A stretch of 64,000 bases of DNA. It comes from Bradyrhizobium sp. cir1 (lineage in GTDB: Bacteria; Pseudomonadota; Alphaproteobacteria; Rhizobiales; Xanthobacteraceae). The stretch is from NCBI RefSeq assembly GCF_014198245.1, contig NZ_JACIHE010000018.1, positions 1-64,000 of the forward strand, in the 5' to 3' direction. Of the stretch, positions 8,124-15,754 are shown in pieces. Every line of letters starts with the position of its first letter. Positions within the stretch are counted from its first letter, which is position 1. The notes under the pieces are model-generated. The model was not told the DNA's origin. It ran no database searches and was given only the letters and a program-made list of their open reading frames with translations. A program made the translations under genes and the position numbers.

Positions 8124-8414
8124 ATGTCGAAACGAGCGGGAGCGCTGAGCGCCGGGCTGACGGTCATGGTGCTGGCGGGTGCGGCGATGGTGTCGCTGGG
8201 CACGAGCCCGGCGCAGGCCGTGGTCTATTGCAAGACCGTCGGCGTGCCCAAGGGCTGTGTGGTGCGACCGACGGCGGCGGTGGTGGTCGCACCGGGAGCC
8301 CCGGTCGCGGCGGCTGCAGTCGCGACACCCGGTGTCGGTGCGCCCGGCGTTGGCGTGCGTGCGGGCACGCCGATGAATCGCGGCGGTCCGGTCAACCGCG
8401 TCGGAGTTCGCTGA
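8124..8414 (+). CDS. Small secreted low-complexity protein
   Basis: A 96-residue protein with an N-terminal signal sequence (SKRAGALSAGLTVMVLAGAA, predicted cleavage around AQA-VVY). It has one Cys pair region (VVYCKTVGVPKGCVVRP), then an Ala/Val/Gly/Pro repetitive tail (APGAPVAAAAVATPGVGAPG) ending in an NRGGPVNRVGVR-type basic segment. ATG 8124 has AGGAGA upstream; the open frame extends about 200 codons further upstream, but that extension lacks a coherent protein character. Such short exported proteins are common in Bradyrhizobium. No function recognised. Confidence 0.6.
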   Translation: MSKRAGALSAGLTVMVLAGAAMVSLGTSPAQAVVYCKTVGVPKGCVVRPTAAVVVAPGAPVAAAAVATPGVGAPGVGVRAGTPMNRGGPVNRVGVR

Positions 8415-8551
8415 CGATCTCGTTCCATTGAGTTGATTGCATCGTTTCGGGCAAAGGAGCCTTGCGGACGAACCCCCCGTCCTCCGCAGGCAAAACAATC
8501 CGGCCCGTCCCCTCTCTCCGCGCGTCCCACACGTTCGGGGAGGGGGGCTTT

Positions 8552-10462
8552 TCAGCCGCCGGCGGCGTCGCTGTCGGGAAAGACTTGCGGCAATTGCAGC
8601 CGCACGCGCGTGCCCGAGGCGTCTGAGCTGAGATCGAGCACCGCGCCACAGCGCGCGGCGCGGCTTCTCATATTGCGCAAGCCCCGTGCGGTCTGGCTCG
8701 CGCCGTTGCCCGAAGGCACAAAACCGCGGCCGTCGTCGGTCACGCTGATCACGCCATACGGTCCCTGGCCTCCGTCGAGCGTCTCGATGGTGACCGCGAC
8801 GTTGCGGGCCTGCGCATGCTTGACGGCATTGGTCACGGCCTCGTCGAGGATGCGCACGATCTGGATCACATGCCATGGCCTGAGCTCGGGATGCAGCGGC
8901 AGGCCCTGCGGCGTCGCCACGCGCCAGTCGAGCGCGATGTCATGCGGCCGCAACTGTGCCGTCGCGCGCTCGCGCCAGGAGCCGAGCGCGAGCATGAGGT
9001 CGCCGCCGATGTCGTCCATGGAGTCGATGACGAGGCGCAGATCCTTCAGCGCCGCGCGGGCGGCATCCGTGATGGTCGCCCCCTCATGGCCGCGCTCGGA
9101 GAGCGCGACGATGCTGACGAGCTGGCCGCCGAGGCCGTCATGGAGGTCGCGCATCAGCCGCGTGCGCTCATTGGCGAGCGCGGCCGCGCGGGCGCGCTCC
9201 TCCTCGCGGGCAAAGCTCGCCTTCAGCCGTTCCTCGGCCTCGCGCACGCGCGCCACGAGCTGTCCGGCGAAGCTGTCGACCTGGTTCAGCGCGCGGGCGA
9301 AGCGCCAGGTCAGCCCGGCACCGATCGCGACCAGCATCGCCGAATAGGACAGGCGCGAGACGAAGATGCGTTCATTGGTCACGATCTCGAACACCGACAG
9401 CATGTCATGGACCCAGCAGGTCAGTACGATGGTCACCGCGCAGCCGATCGTGAAGCTCGCCGCATCCTGCCGCCGCACCACTGCGGTCGCGGTCACGCAG
9501 GCCATCAGGAACAGGGAGATCCCGACGGTGGGGATGCCGAGCACCAGAAAGAGAATGCGCGGCAGCGGCGGGCCGGCGATCAGCCCGACCACGAACACGA
9601 TGAGGCCCGGAGCGAACAGCAACGTGCCGTAGCGCGGCCAGCGCCAGCCGAAGAACAGCACGCCGAACATGACGATCAGCGCGCTCTCGGTCGGCGCTGA
9701 CGCCAGCAGGACCGCGGCAAGCCGCGACGTTGGGGCCGGCGGCACCGGTGGCGGCACGAACGCCTGCACGACACCGAGCACCATCGCTACCGCCAGCACG
9801 CCGTAAACCGGCTCGCGCCGCCGCATCAGCCACATGATCGCGAGGATGACGGCGAGGATCGATTGCCACGCGGAGAACACGACGGGCAGCGTCACGAACA
9901 GCAGCGTGCGCGTCTCGAAGGCCGGGCGGAGGGCAGCGTCGGGTCCGACATAGACGGTGTCGAGGAAGCCCTTCAAGGGGCCCCATACGAACAGCCGCAC
10001 CATGATCTCATTGCTGCCGTCGCGCAGCAAGGACGCCGGGATCATCGCGATCTGCGGCGTGTTGCGGTCCGGCCGGTTGGCGTTGGCGTCGCGACGGGAG
10101 TCGAGCACGACGACGCCGTTGACGGCGACCTCCACCGCGTTACTGAAGCGCGGCAGGAACACCGACCATCCCGATGCGGCTTGGTCGCGCCGGAACGTGA
10201 AGGCACCGGTATAGAGCGGCGGATCGCCCAGCGAATAGCGCGACGACGTGAAGTGCGGCAAGGTGACCGGGCGCGTCGCGCCGTCCTCGCGCAGCGAAAA
10301 TCCGCTGACCGCGAAATCGTCGGGGTCGCTGGGCTGGAGCAGCCGCAGCCCGAGGATGGTGGCGATCACGATCAGCACCTGGAGCAGCAGATAGGGCACG
10401 AGGCGCGACACGATCAGCCGGCGCCGCGGGCGTGTCGGTGCCTTCGCCGCAATCTCGCTCAC
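8552..10462 (-). CDS. 7TM sensor histidine kinase, HisKA_3 type
   Basis: A 636-residue membrane histidine kinase. An N-terminal membrane helix (residues 20-42) is followed by an extracytoplasmic beta-rich domain (about 45-185, resembling the 7TMR-DISM extracellular or jelly-roll type). About seven membrane helices (190-400) lead to a coiled linker. The HisKA_3 dimerisation helix carries the phospho-acceptor His441 in LMRDLHDGLGGQLVS. The ATPase domain has EAVTNAVKHA, DDGRGF and GLRNMRSRA. It overlaps the end of the upstream response regulator by 4 bp and is certainly co-translated with it. The signal sensed is unknown; a carbohydrate or small ligand is plausible for this architecture. Confidence 0.87.
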   Translation of the reverse strand: MSEIAAKAPTRPRRRLIVSRLVPYLLLQVLIVIATILGLRLLQPSDPDDFAVSGFSLREDGATRPVTLPHFTSSRYSLGDPPLYTGAFTFRRDQAASGWSVFLPRFSNAVEVAVNGVVVLDSRRDANANRPDRNTPQIAMIPASLLRDGSNEIMVRLFVWGPLKGFLDTVYVGPDAALRPAFETRTLLFVTLPVVFSAWQSILAVILAIMWLMRRREPVYGVLAVAMVLGVVQAFVPPPVPPAPTSRLAAVLLASAPTESALIVMFGVLFFGWRWPRYGTLLFAPGLIVFVVGLIAGPPLPRILFLVLGIPTVGISLFLMACVTATAVVRRQDAASFTIGCAVTIVLTCWVHDMLSVFEIVTNERIFVSRLSYSAMLVAIGAGLTWRFARALNQVDSFAGQLVARVREAEERLKASFAREEERARAAALANERTRLMRDLHDGLGGQLVSIVALSERGHEGATITDAARAALKDLRLVIDSMDDIGGDLMLALGSWRERATAQLRPHDIALDWRVATPQGLPLHPELRPWHVIQIVRILDEAVTNAVKHAQARNVAVTIETLDGGQGPYGVISVTDDGRGFVPSGNGASQTARGLRNMRSRAARCGAVLDLSSDASGTRVRLQLPQVFPDSDAAGG

Positions 10463-11148
10463 AGCTTGATCAGGCCCTGCTGCACCGCCTCGAACACCGC
10501 TTCGCTGCGCGTGTGCACCTCGAGCTTGCGATAGATGTTCTTGATGTGCCCGGGCACGGTCTGCCTGGACAGGCCGAGATGGCTCGCGATCTCGGCGTAG
10601 CTGAAGCCTTTTGCGATGCCCCAGAGGATGTCGATCTCGCGCGGCGTGAGCTTGGCCGTGTTGAGCGCGGGACCCGGCGACGGCTCGGCCGAACCCTGCG
10701 CGGCACCTTGCGTCCGGCGCACGATGAAGCGGGCGATCGAGGCCGAGATCGGCGAATGGCCGGCGACCAGATCGCGCACGGTGGTGGCGATATCGGTGGG
10801 GAAGGCGTCCTTGAGCAGGTAGCCGGTGGCGCCGACCGTGATCGCCGAGATCACGCTCTCCTCGTCGCCGAGCGCCGAGATCACCATGATCTCGGTGTCG
10901 GGAAAGCGCTGCCGGATTTCGCGGATCAGTTCGACGCCATGGCCGTCGGGAAGCCTGAGATCGGTGAGCAGCACGCGCGGTGCCGCCTCGGCCAGCGCGG
11001 AGCGGGCCTCTGCCAGCGTGCCGGCGCTGCGCACCTCGTAGCCGGCCTTGACCAGCGCGTCCTGGAGCCGCCAGCAGGTCGGCGCATCGTCCTCGACGAG
11101 GAGGATGGTGATGGCTTCACCCGTCTCGCCCTGTTCGCTCATGTTCAT
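10459..11148 (-). CDS. NarL/LuxR-family response regulator
   Basis: A 229-residue two-component regulator. The receiver domain (about residues 8-125) has the acidic pair in LLVEDD, the phospho-acceptor Asp in LLTDLRLPDG, the conserved Ser/Thr region MVISALGDEESVI and the Lys in YLLKDAFP. The LuxR helix-turn-helix (about 165-225) reads LTPREIDILWGIAKGFSYAE then GLSRQTVPGHIKNIYRKLEV. ATG 11148 (or 11142) directly precedes the receiver fold. The last codon overlaps the kinase start, so regulator and kinase form one operon with the regulator first. It probably controls genes elsewhere, since no obvious target flanks the pair. Confidence 0.9.
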   Translation of the reverse strand: MNMSEQGETGEAITILLVEDDAPTCWRLQDALVKAGYEVRSAGTLAEARSALAEAAPRVLLTDLRLPDGHGVELIREIRQRFPDTEIMVISALGDEESVISAITVGATGYLLKDAFPTDIATTVRDLVAGHSPISASIARFIVRRTQGAAQGSAEPSPGPALNTAKLTPREIDILWGIAKGFSYAEIASHLGLSRQTVPGHIKNIYRKLEVHTRSEAVFEAVQQGLIKL

Positions 11149-11281
11149 GGTCCCGCGACCCGCGTGTCCCCCGCGGCGCGAGGCCAAGCTTAGCCGCAGC
11201 GTGGAGGTCGCGACACCCATAATCATGGGGGCGGTTTGGCTGCGGCGTCCGCCTTATCTGTGGCCGCCGAACCGGCGCTCT

Positions 11282-11539
11282 CTATAAAACATCCACCCGC
11301 GGTGGCGGATAGCGCCGCGCCAGGGTCGACAGTGGCAGGTGCCGTTCGCCTTCCGGCAACTCCAGATACGCGAGCACCAGCGATCGCTTCCAGTCGCCGA
11401 TGCCGAAATCCATCGCCATCCATTTCTGTGGCTCGGGACCTTCAAGGCCCCGGACCCAGACGAAATAGCGGGGGAGGTCGTCGGCGTCCGCTTCCGTCGT
11501 GCGTCGTCTGGCCATCAAAGCTGCTCGCTGCATCACCAT
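11282..11539 (-). CDS. Small protein of unknown function
   Basis: About 85 residues (start uncertain; ATGs at 11539, 11533 and 11515 are all in frame). The conserved-looking core begins at MARRRTTEADADDLPRYFVW and continues with EGPEPQKWMAMDFGIGDWKR and LPLSTLARRYPPPRVDVL. It has four Trp residues and no membrane segment. None of the three starts has a strong ribosome-binding site. I do not recognise a family. It lies alone between the two-component operon and the divergent DUF6314 gene. Coding status is probable, because amino-acid composition and codon use look normal. Confidence 0.5.
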   Translation of the reverse strand: MVMQRAALMARRRTTEADADDLPRYFVWVRGLEGPEPQKWMAMDFGIGDWKRSLVLAYLELPEGERHLPLSTLARRYPPPRVDVL

Positions 11540-11638
11540 CCGTTGCGGTAGGATATAGGTATCGGTTCGCTGAAGTCGAACTCCCGGTTGCGGCTCCTGC
11601 AAGTCTGGACCGGTTGGTTAACGCGCGGGCCTGAAGAT

Positions 11639-12100
11639 ATGAACGAAGCCACGATCGATCGCTGGGGTGAAGCCTCTAAAGTCACGAAAAAGCTGATCGG
11701 CTCGTGGTCCTTCTACCGGGTCATCGAAGGCCAGGCCACGATGCAGGGTATAGCGACCTTTACGCCACTCGACAGGGAGCGGTTGGCTTATCGCGAGCAG
11801 GGACATCTGAAGCTCGCGAACGGCACCACGGTGCAGGCCGAACGCGAATACGTCTTCAGCAACAGCGACGGAGGATTCCAGGTCTTCTTCAAGGAAGATC
11901 CACCGCGGCTGTTTCACGAGATTTCACTGTCCGCATCTTCCGGAGGAGAGCTGAGCGGACATGCGCGCCATCTCTGCAGGCGCGACGAATACCGGTCGGC
12001 CTACATGTTCCTGCCGGGTGGAACGTTTGTCGTCCGTCATGTGGCGTCGGGCCCAAGCAAGGACTACACGATGAACACGACCTACACGCCTCTGTCGTGA
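11639..12100 (+). CDS. DUF6314 family protein
   Basis: A 153-residue lipocalin-like small protein of the DUF6314 family. Its signature elements appear in order: LIGSWSFYRVIEG (residues 20-32), GIATFTPLDRERLAYREQGHL, REYVFSNSDGGFQVFF, RLFHEI, then the histidine/cysteine segment GHARHLCRRDEYRSAYMFLP and VRHVASGPSKDYTMNTTY. The pattern of eight or more strands with a GxW start suggests a small beta-barrel that could bind a ligand. ATG 11639 is preferred because homology begins within 20 codons. Enzymatic role unknown. It is convergent with the next small gene. Confidence 0.7.
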   Translation: MNEATIDRWGEASKVTKKLIGSWSFYRVIEGQATMQGIATFTPLDRERLAYREQGHLKLANGTTVQAEREYVFSNSDGGFQVFFKEDPPRLFHEISLSASSGGELSGHARHLCRRDEYRSAYMFLPGGTFVVRHVASGPSKDYTMNTTYTPLS

Positions 12101-12129
12101 TCAAGCCGGCGCGGTGGCCAGGCCGCCTA

Positions 12130-12432
12130 TCATTGCCAGAGCCGGCTCTCTGCCACGCGGTTGATGTCGGCGAGCCTGCGGTCGGCATCGGCGTTCAGAT
12201 CGATGCTCGCGACCAGCGCCAGCAGGCGGTGATAGGCGCTGTCGGCAACCTCGACCGGCAGCGGGGCCTCGTCATAGGCCTCGACATAGCTGGCGACGAG
12301 GCTGCTCAACAGGCGGCAGAGGCCGCGCTGGGCGGGATCGTCCCGGCCGAGCGTATCGAGCTTCTGCTGAAATGTCCGGAAGGTTCGCAGGCCGTGGTGC
12401 TGTTCGGAAAGCCACGCGTGCAGGTCGTTCAT
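12130..12432 (-). CDS. Small alpha-helical protein of unknown function
   Basis: A 100-residue soluble protein, largely helical: N-terminal MNDLHAWLSEQHHGLRTFRT, a central GLCRLLSSLVASYVEAYDEA helix, and AYHRLLALVASIDLNADADR toward the C-terminus. It has no signal sequence, motif or metal site. GAGGCTCACATG gives a usable ribosome-binding site. It lies upstream of tRNA-Leu on the opposite side of a promoter gap and converges on the DUF6314 gene. Not recognised. Confidence 0.6.
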   Translation of the reverse strand: MNDLHAWLSEQHHGLRTFRTFQQKLDTLGRDDPAQRGLCRLLSSLVASYVEAYDEAPLPVEVADSAYHRLLALVASIDLNADADRRLADINRVAESRLWQ

Positions 12433-12558
12433 GTGAGCCTCTTCGAATTACGGAAGAAGCTACCGGTTTATACAGTGGAGATGGGAGGATGGCTAGTGGA
12501 GGGAAGGGATTGAGCTATGTTGAGCCAGTCCGTCTTCGCCAAGAGGCTTCGCCGGACA

Positions 12559-12614
12559 CGCTTCGCCCTTCGCTCCTGCATCGCCGTGCCACGCGAAGCC
12601 CGAAGGGCGAAGCG
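12559..12614. repeat. Hairpin abutting the tRNA-Leu 3' end
   Basis: Perfect 14-bp arms CGCTTCGCCCTTCG (12559-12572) and CGAAGGGCGAAGCG (12601-12614) with a 28-nt loop. The arm touches the last base of the tRNA CCA end at 12615. It is not followed by a T-run, so it may be a processing or termination structure or simply a dispersed repeat inserted at the tRNA. Confidence 0.5.
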
Positions 12615-12699
12615 TGGTGCCCCTGGCCGGAATCGAACCAGCACTCCTTGCGGAACTCGATTTTGAGTCGAGCGCGTCTACCAGTTCCGCCACAGGGGC
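12615..12699 (-). tRNA. tRNA-Leu (anticodon CAA)
   Basis: An 85-nt class II tRNA. The acceptor arm GCCCCTG pairs with CAGGGGC, followed by discriminator A and an encoded CCA. The D arm contains GGCGGAACTGGTAGACGC. The anticodon stem CTCGA/TCGAG surrounds loop CTCAAAA, giving anticodon CAA, which reads UUG leucine codons. A variable arm (TTCCGCAAGGAG region) and T arm GCTGGTTCGATTCCGGC complete the fold. A long-armed hairpin repeat begins immediately 3' of the CCA. Confidence 0.95.
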
Positions 12700-12858
12700 C
12701 CTCGGTCGGCCCCTCCAAGGAGGGCGTCGCGAAGCCGGCGGACTATAGCCATGGACAAGGCGGGGTCAACCCGCGCCAAAGTGATCCCGGCCGTTCTCGA
12801 CAGCCGGATGGGCTGGAGCTAGAGGCTTGAGCAGCGCGAGACATGCTACGAGGCCGCC

Positions 12859-13395
12859 GTGACGACCCAGAGTGCCGCAATACCTGCGTTCAAACCGGCG
12901 GCGAGCCCTGCGCTCGCCGCCTCGCTTGCGGTCACCCTGATCGCGGCAGCCACGATCGCGGGCGCGTGGTTTTTCCAACTCGTGCTGGAAATCCTGCCCT
13001 GTCCGCTGTGCCTGGAGCAGCGCTACGCCTATTACCTCGCGATCCCGCTCGGCGCGCTGACGGCGCTCGCGGCGCGAGCCGGTGCACCGCGGCCGCTGCT
13101 GCTCGCAGGGCTTGCGATCCTCGCGCTGGCGACCCTCGCCAATGCCGGCCTCGGCACCTACCACTCTGGCGTCGAATGGGGTTTCTGGAAGGGCCCGACC
13201 GATTGCTCCGGCCCCGTCGTCAATCTCGGCAGCGCCGCTGATCTGCTGTCGAAGCTCGACACGGTGAAGGTGGTCCGCTGCGACGAGGTGCAGTGGCGCT
13301 TCCTCGGCCTCTCGCTCGCCGGCTATAACGTGCTGATCTCGCTCCTGATGGCCGCGATCGCCGCGTGGGGATTTGTGCGGACGGCGAAGCGCTAG
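12859..13395 (+). CDS. DsbB-family disulfide bond formation protein
   Basis: A 178-residue inner-membrane protein of the DsbB family, which reoxidises periplasmic DsbA and passes electrons to quinone. Four membrane helices are visible (about residues 20-42, 55-70, 77-97, 150-172). The redox motif CPLC (in LEILPCPLCLEQRYAYYLAI) lies in the first periplasmic loop, and the second cysteine pair (TDCSGP and VVRCDEVQW) is in the second loop. GTG start at 12859 with GAGG upstream. No DsbA partner is adjacent; the DsbA-like protein at 18558-19220 lies 5 kb away. Usually annotated disulfide bond formation protein B. Confidence 0.88.
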   Translation: MTTQSAAIPAFKPAASPALAASLAVTLIAAATIAGAWFFQLVLEILPCPLCLEQRYAYYLAIPLGALTALAARAGAPRPLLLAGLAILALATLANAGLGTYHSGVEWGFWKGPTDCSGPVVNLGSAADLLSKLDTVKVVRCDEVQWRFLGLSLAGYNVLISLLMAAIAAWGFVRTAKR

Positions 13396-13402
13396 GCGAG
13401 AT

Positions 13403-13504
13403 GCCGTAGGGTGGGCAAAGGCGCGCGCTTCGCGCGCCGTGCCCACCATCTCCTAGTGATATTGCCGCAAGAATGGTGGGCACGGCGCTGCGCGCCTTTG
13501 CCCG
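13403..13504. repeat. Long palindromic repeat, GGGCAAAGGCGCGC family, copy 1
   Basis: Outer arms GGGCAAAGGCGCGC and GCGCGCCTTTGCCC are perfect inverted copies. Inside, CGCCGTGCCCACCAT and ATGGTGGGCACGGCG pair as well, so nearly the whole unit is one interrupted palindrome. A related copy is at 59241-59376. It occupies the convergent gap between dsbB and the AbrB-type gene and could act as a bidirectional terminator. Confidence 0.7.
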
Positions 13505-13533
13505 CGGAGCTCCGTTACCGGAGCTGCGCCCCG

Positions 13534-14619
13534 TCAATCATCCACATCGTCCTGCGTGCGCCCGAACAGGTGCACGATGCCCGGCGTTGCGATCGTCACG
13601 AACACGAAACGCGACAGATGATGGGCGCCGACGAAGATCGGGTCGATATGCAGCGTCAGCGCCAGGGCCAGCATCGCGTCCATGGCGCCCGGCGCGAAGG
13701 CGACGACGACGTCGGAGAACTTCACCTGCGTGGTGAGCGCGACGATGCCGACGAAGATCGCGGAGACGGCAATGGCCACGGCGAACGAGCCCAGCGCCGC
13801 ATTGATATGGCCGGCGAGCGTCTTGATCCGCATCCGTGCGAAACGGCTGCCGATCAGGGCGCCGATGCCGACCAGCGCCACGCCGCGCACCCAGTCCGGC
13901 AATCCACCCTCGACCCAGCCCGCGCCATGCAGCACGCTGGAGGCGATCATCGCGCCGAACATCCAGCTTGCCGGAAACTTGACCAGCCGCAGCAGGAGCG
14001 CCGCAGCCAGGGAGGCGGCGACCAGCTCCAGGAGGCCGAGCGGCGAGGCGATGGTCGTCGTCAGCGACGGCGCGGCCGAAGGCGCCACGCCCGCGAGCGC
14101 CAGCACCAGCGGCAGCGCCGCGGTGAGGATGATGACGCGCATGGTCTGCACCACCGCGATGCCCGGTAGGTCGGCGCCGCGCTCGACCGCCAGAATCGTG
14201 ATCTGCGACAGCGCACCGGGGCTGCCGGCGAGGAAGGCCGAGGTGCGGTCCCAGCCATGGATGCGCTGGAGGTAATAGCTCGAGCCGAAGGTCGAGCAGA
14301 AGGTCGCGAGCGCGAGCAGCCCGATCGTGAGGGGATAGGCGCTGACCTGCTGGATCAGATGGCGCGAGACCACCGAGCCCAGCGAAATGCCGAGCAGCAC
14401 CAGCACGGTCTGGGTCAGGATCGGCGGCAACGTCAGCTGGCGACCGGCGATCGCGGCGATCCCGACCGCGATCATCGAGCCCGAGATTAACCCGCCGGGA
14501 AGGTTGGCGAAGAGAAATACGAGACCGCCGGCGGTGCCGATGACGAGCGTCTCCACCGTGCTCAGGATCTTGGCACGGCTCGGCCATTCGAACGGCAGGG
14601 AGGCGGTGATTTGCTTCAC
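13534..14619 (-). CDS. AbrB-family integral membrane protein
   Basis: A 361-residue protein with ten or eleven membrane helices and an internal duplication, matching the membrane AbrB family (PF05145, often mis-annotated as ammonia monooxygenase). Each half carries the Gly/Pro-rich motif of the family: LPGGLISGSMIAVG with FLAGSPGALSQITILA in the first, and FPASWMFGAMIASSVL with FAPGAMDAMLALALTL in the second. It is not related to the DNA-binding AbrB regulator of Bacillus. Transport or regulatory roles have been proposed for the family but the substrate is unknown. The start ATG 14619 is followed at once by a normal N-terminus. It is monocistronic. Confidence 0.82.
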   Translation of the reverse strand: MKQITASLPFEWPSRAKILSTVETLVIGTAGGLVFLFANLPGGLISGSMIAVGIAAIAGRQLTLPPILTQTVLVLLGISLGSVVSRHLIQQVSAYPLTIGLLALATFCSTFGSSYYLQRIHGWDRTSAFLAGSPGALSQITILAVERGADLPGIAVVQTMRVIILTAALPLVLALAGVAPSAAPSLTTTIASPLGLLELVAASLAAALLLRLVKFPASWMFGAMIASSVLHGAGWVEGGLPDWVRGVALVGIGALIGSRFARMRIKTLAGHINAALGSFAVAIAVSAIFVGIVALTTQVKFSDVVVAFAPGAMDAMLALALTLHIDPIFVGAHHLSRFVFVTIATPGIVHLFGRTQDDVDD

Positions 14620-14719
14620 GCCACCTTATCGCAAATCAGCGAGAGGCGCACAATTGCGGCTACGTCATGCCGCAATGCGCGACGCCTCTCCTTGATGATC
14701 GAACCGTATTGTGACGGAT

Positions 14720-14995
14720 TTACTTCTTGTCGGCGGCAGGGGCGGCGGTGCCGGCCTTCGCTTCCTTCATGCACTCGCGGCGAAACTTCTTGCGCTCCTT
14801 GCCCTTCAGTCCCTTGGCGTCCGCCTGCTTGGAGCATTCGAGCGACTCGGCCGAACGCTCCTTCGGCGCCGCCTTCTTGTCGGCGGTGGCAGCGGCATCG
14901 GTCTTGGCGGCCGGCGCTGTGGCCTGCGCGAAGGCGGTGCCGGAGGCGAGCAGGGAGACGAGGGCGACGGCGGCGAGGCGAGAGGCGAGGGTCAT
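14720..14995 (-). CDS. PsiF-family secreted protein
   Basis: A 91-residue exported protein. It has a signal peptide (TLASRLAAVALVSLLASGTA, cleavage near AFAQA), an Ala/Lys-rich linker, then a PsiF-type repeat with two cysteines: SLECSKQADAKGLKGKERKK followed by FRRECMKEA. PsiF proteins are small periplasmic proteins, in E. coli phosphate-starvation-inducible, with unknown function. ATG 14995 begins the signal peptide exactly; the frame extends upstream without homology. It is divergent from a second protein with the related motif (15217-15708), with 221 bp between. Confidence 0.75.
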   Translation of the reverse strand: MTLASRLAAVALVSLLASGTAFAQATAPAAKTDAAATADKKAAPKERSAESLECSKQADAKGLKGKERKKFRRECMKEAKAGTAAPAADKK

Positions 14996-15167
14996 GATGT
15001 TGCACTCTTCTTGGGGGAATTGCGAAGAGCTGGGAACGTCGGCTTGCGATGCTGAACGCGACATGAATGATTTGAACGGCGCGATCACTATATTTTTGCG
15101 GCGAAAGCCATCGCTTCCTTGTCGCGGGCCGGCGGCACGCTAGGATAGCAATCCTCGTTTCACTTCC

Positions 15168-15198
15168 CCAAGGGAAGACAAGGGAAGACAAGGGAAGA
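15168..15198 (+). repeat. Tandem 10-mer AAGGGAAGAC x3
   Basis: Three consecutive copies of AAGGGAAGAC run into the ribosome-binding region (CAAGGAGGAG) of the gene starting at 15217. The purine-rich copies each resemble a weak Shine-Dalgarno, so unit-number change could tune initiation. Confidence 0.6.
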
Positions 15199-15216
15199 CC
15201 AAGGAGGAGATCAGGG

Positions 15217-15708
15217 ATGACCAATCAGACAAAACTGCTGTGTGCGATCGTGGCTTCGGGCGTCGTGGCATTGATGGCCGCCGCACCGGCGCAGGCGCTG
15301 ACCTCGCAGGAGTGCAGCGCGAAATATCAAGCCGCCAAGAAGGACGGCTCGCTCGGCACCATGAAGTGGAACGACTTCCGCAAGGCCCAGTGCGGTGCCG
15401 ATGCGACGCCTGCCGCCGCGCCGACCGCGGCTGCTCCGGCCGCGCCGGCCGCTCCGGCCGAACCGAAGCAGGCCAAGAAGGAGGCGGCACCTGCGGCCGC
15501 GCCAGCCCTGCCGGCTGGCCCCGCGATCTATCCGAACGCGGTCGACCCGAAATACGCCAAGGAGACCGCCGGCAAGGCGCGCCTGCACACTTGCGTCGAC
15601 CAGTACAATGCCAACAAGACCACCAATGGCAATGGCGGCCTGAAGTGGATCCAGAAGGGCGGCGGCTATTACAGCGAATGCACCAAGAAGCTGAAGGGCG
15701 CTGCCTGA
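15217..15708 (+). CDS. Secreted Ala/Pro-rich protein with PsiF-like cysteine motifs
   Basis: A 163-residue exported protein. The signal peptide (TKLLCAIVASGVVALMAAAP) ends near AQA-LTS. A first motif follows, SQECSAKYQAAKKDGSLG with TMKWNDFRKAQC. A low-complexity Ala/Pro region (residues 66-108) leads to a second, diverged motif, RLHTCVDQYNANKTTNGNGG with LKWIQKGGGYYSECTKKL. The two Cys...KW...C modules look like an internal duplication of one disulfide-containing unit. AAGGAGGAG eight bases before the ATG is a strong ribosome-binding site. It is divergent from the PsiF gene, and the shared Lys/Trp/Cys pattern suggests a related periplasmic role. Function unknown. Confidence 0.7.
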   Translation: MTNQTKLLCAIVASGVVALMAAAPAQALTSQECSAKYQAAKKDGSLGTMKWNDFRKAQCGADATPAAAPTAAAPAAPAAPAEPKQAKKEAAPAAAPALPAGPAIYPNAVDPKYAKETAGKARLHTCVDQYNANKTTNGNGGLKWIQKGGGYYSECTKKLKGAA

Positions 15709-15726
15709 GCTTCGAATTGATGCGGA

Positions 15727-15747
15727 GGCCGGAGCAATGCTCCGGCC
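15727..15747. terminator. Convergent terminator hairpin
   Basis: Perfect 9-bp stem GGCCGGAGC / GCTCCGGCC with loop AAT, lying between the convergent stops of the secreted protein (15708) and the TetR gene (15755). No T-run follows on either strand, so intrinsic termination would be weak. Confidence 0.5.
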
Positions 15748-15754
15748 ACTTCGC

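Noticed and set aside
13534..14619. Ammonia monooxygenase
   Set aside because: The membrane AbrB family is often labelled this way, but it lacks any AmoA/B/C features.
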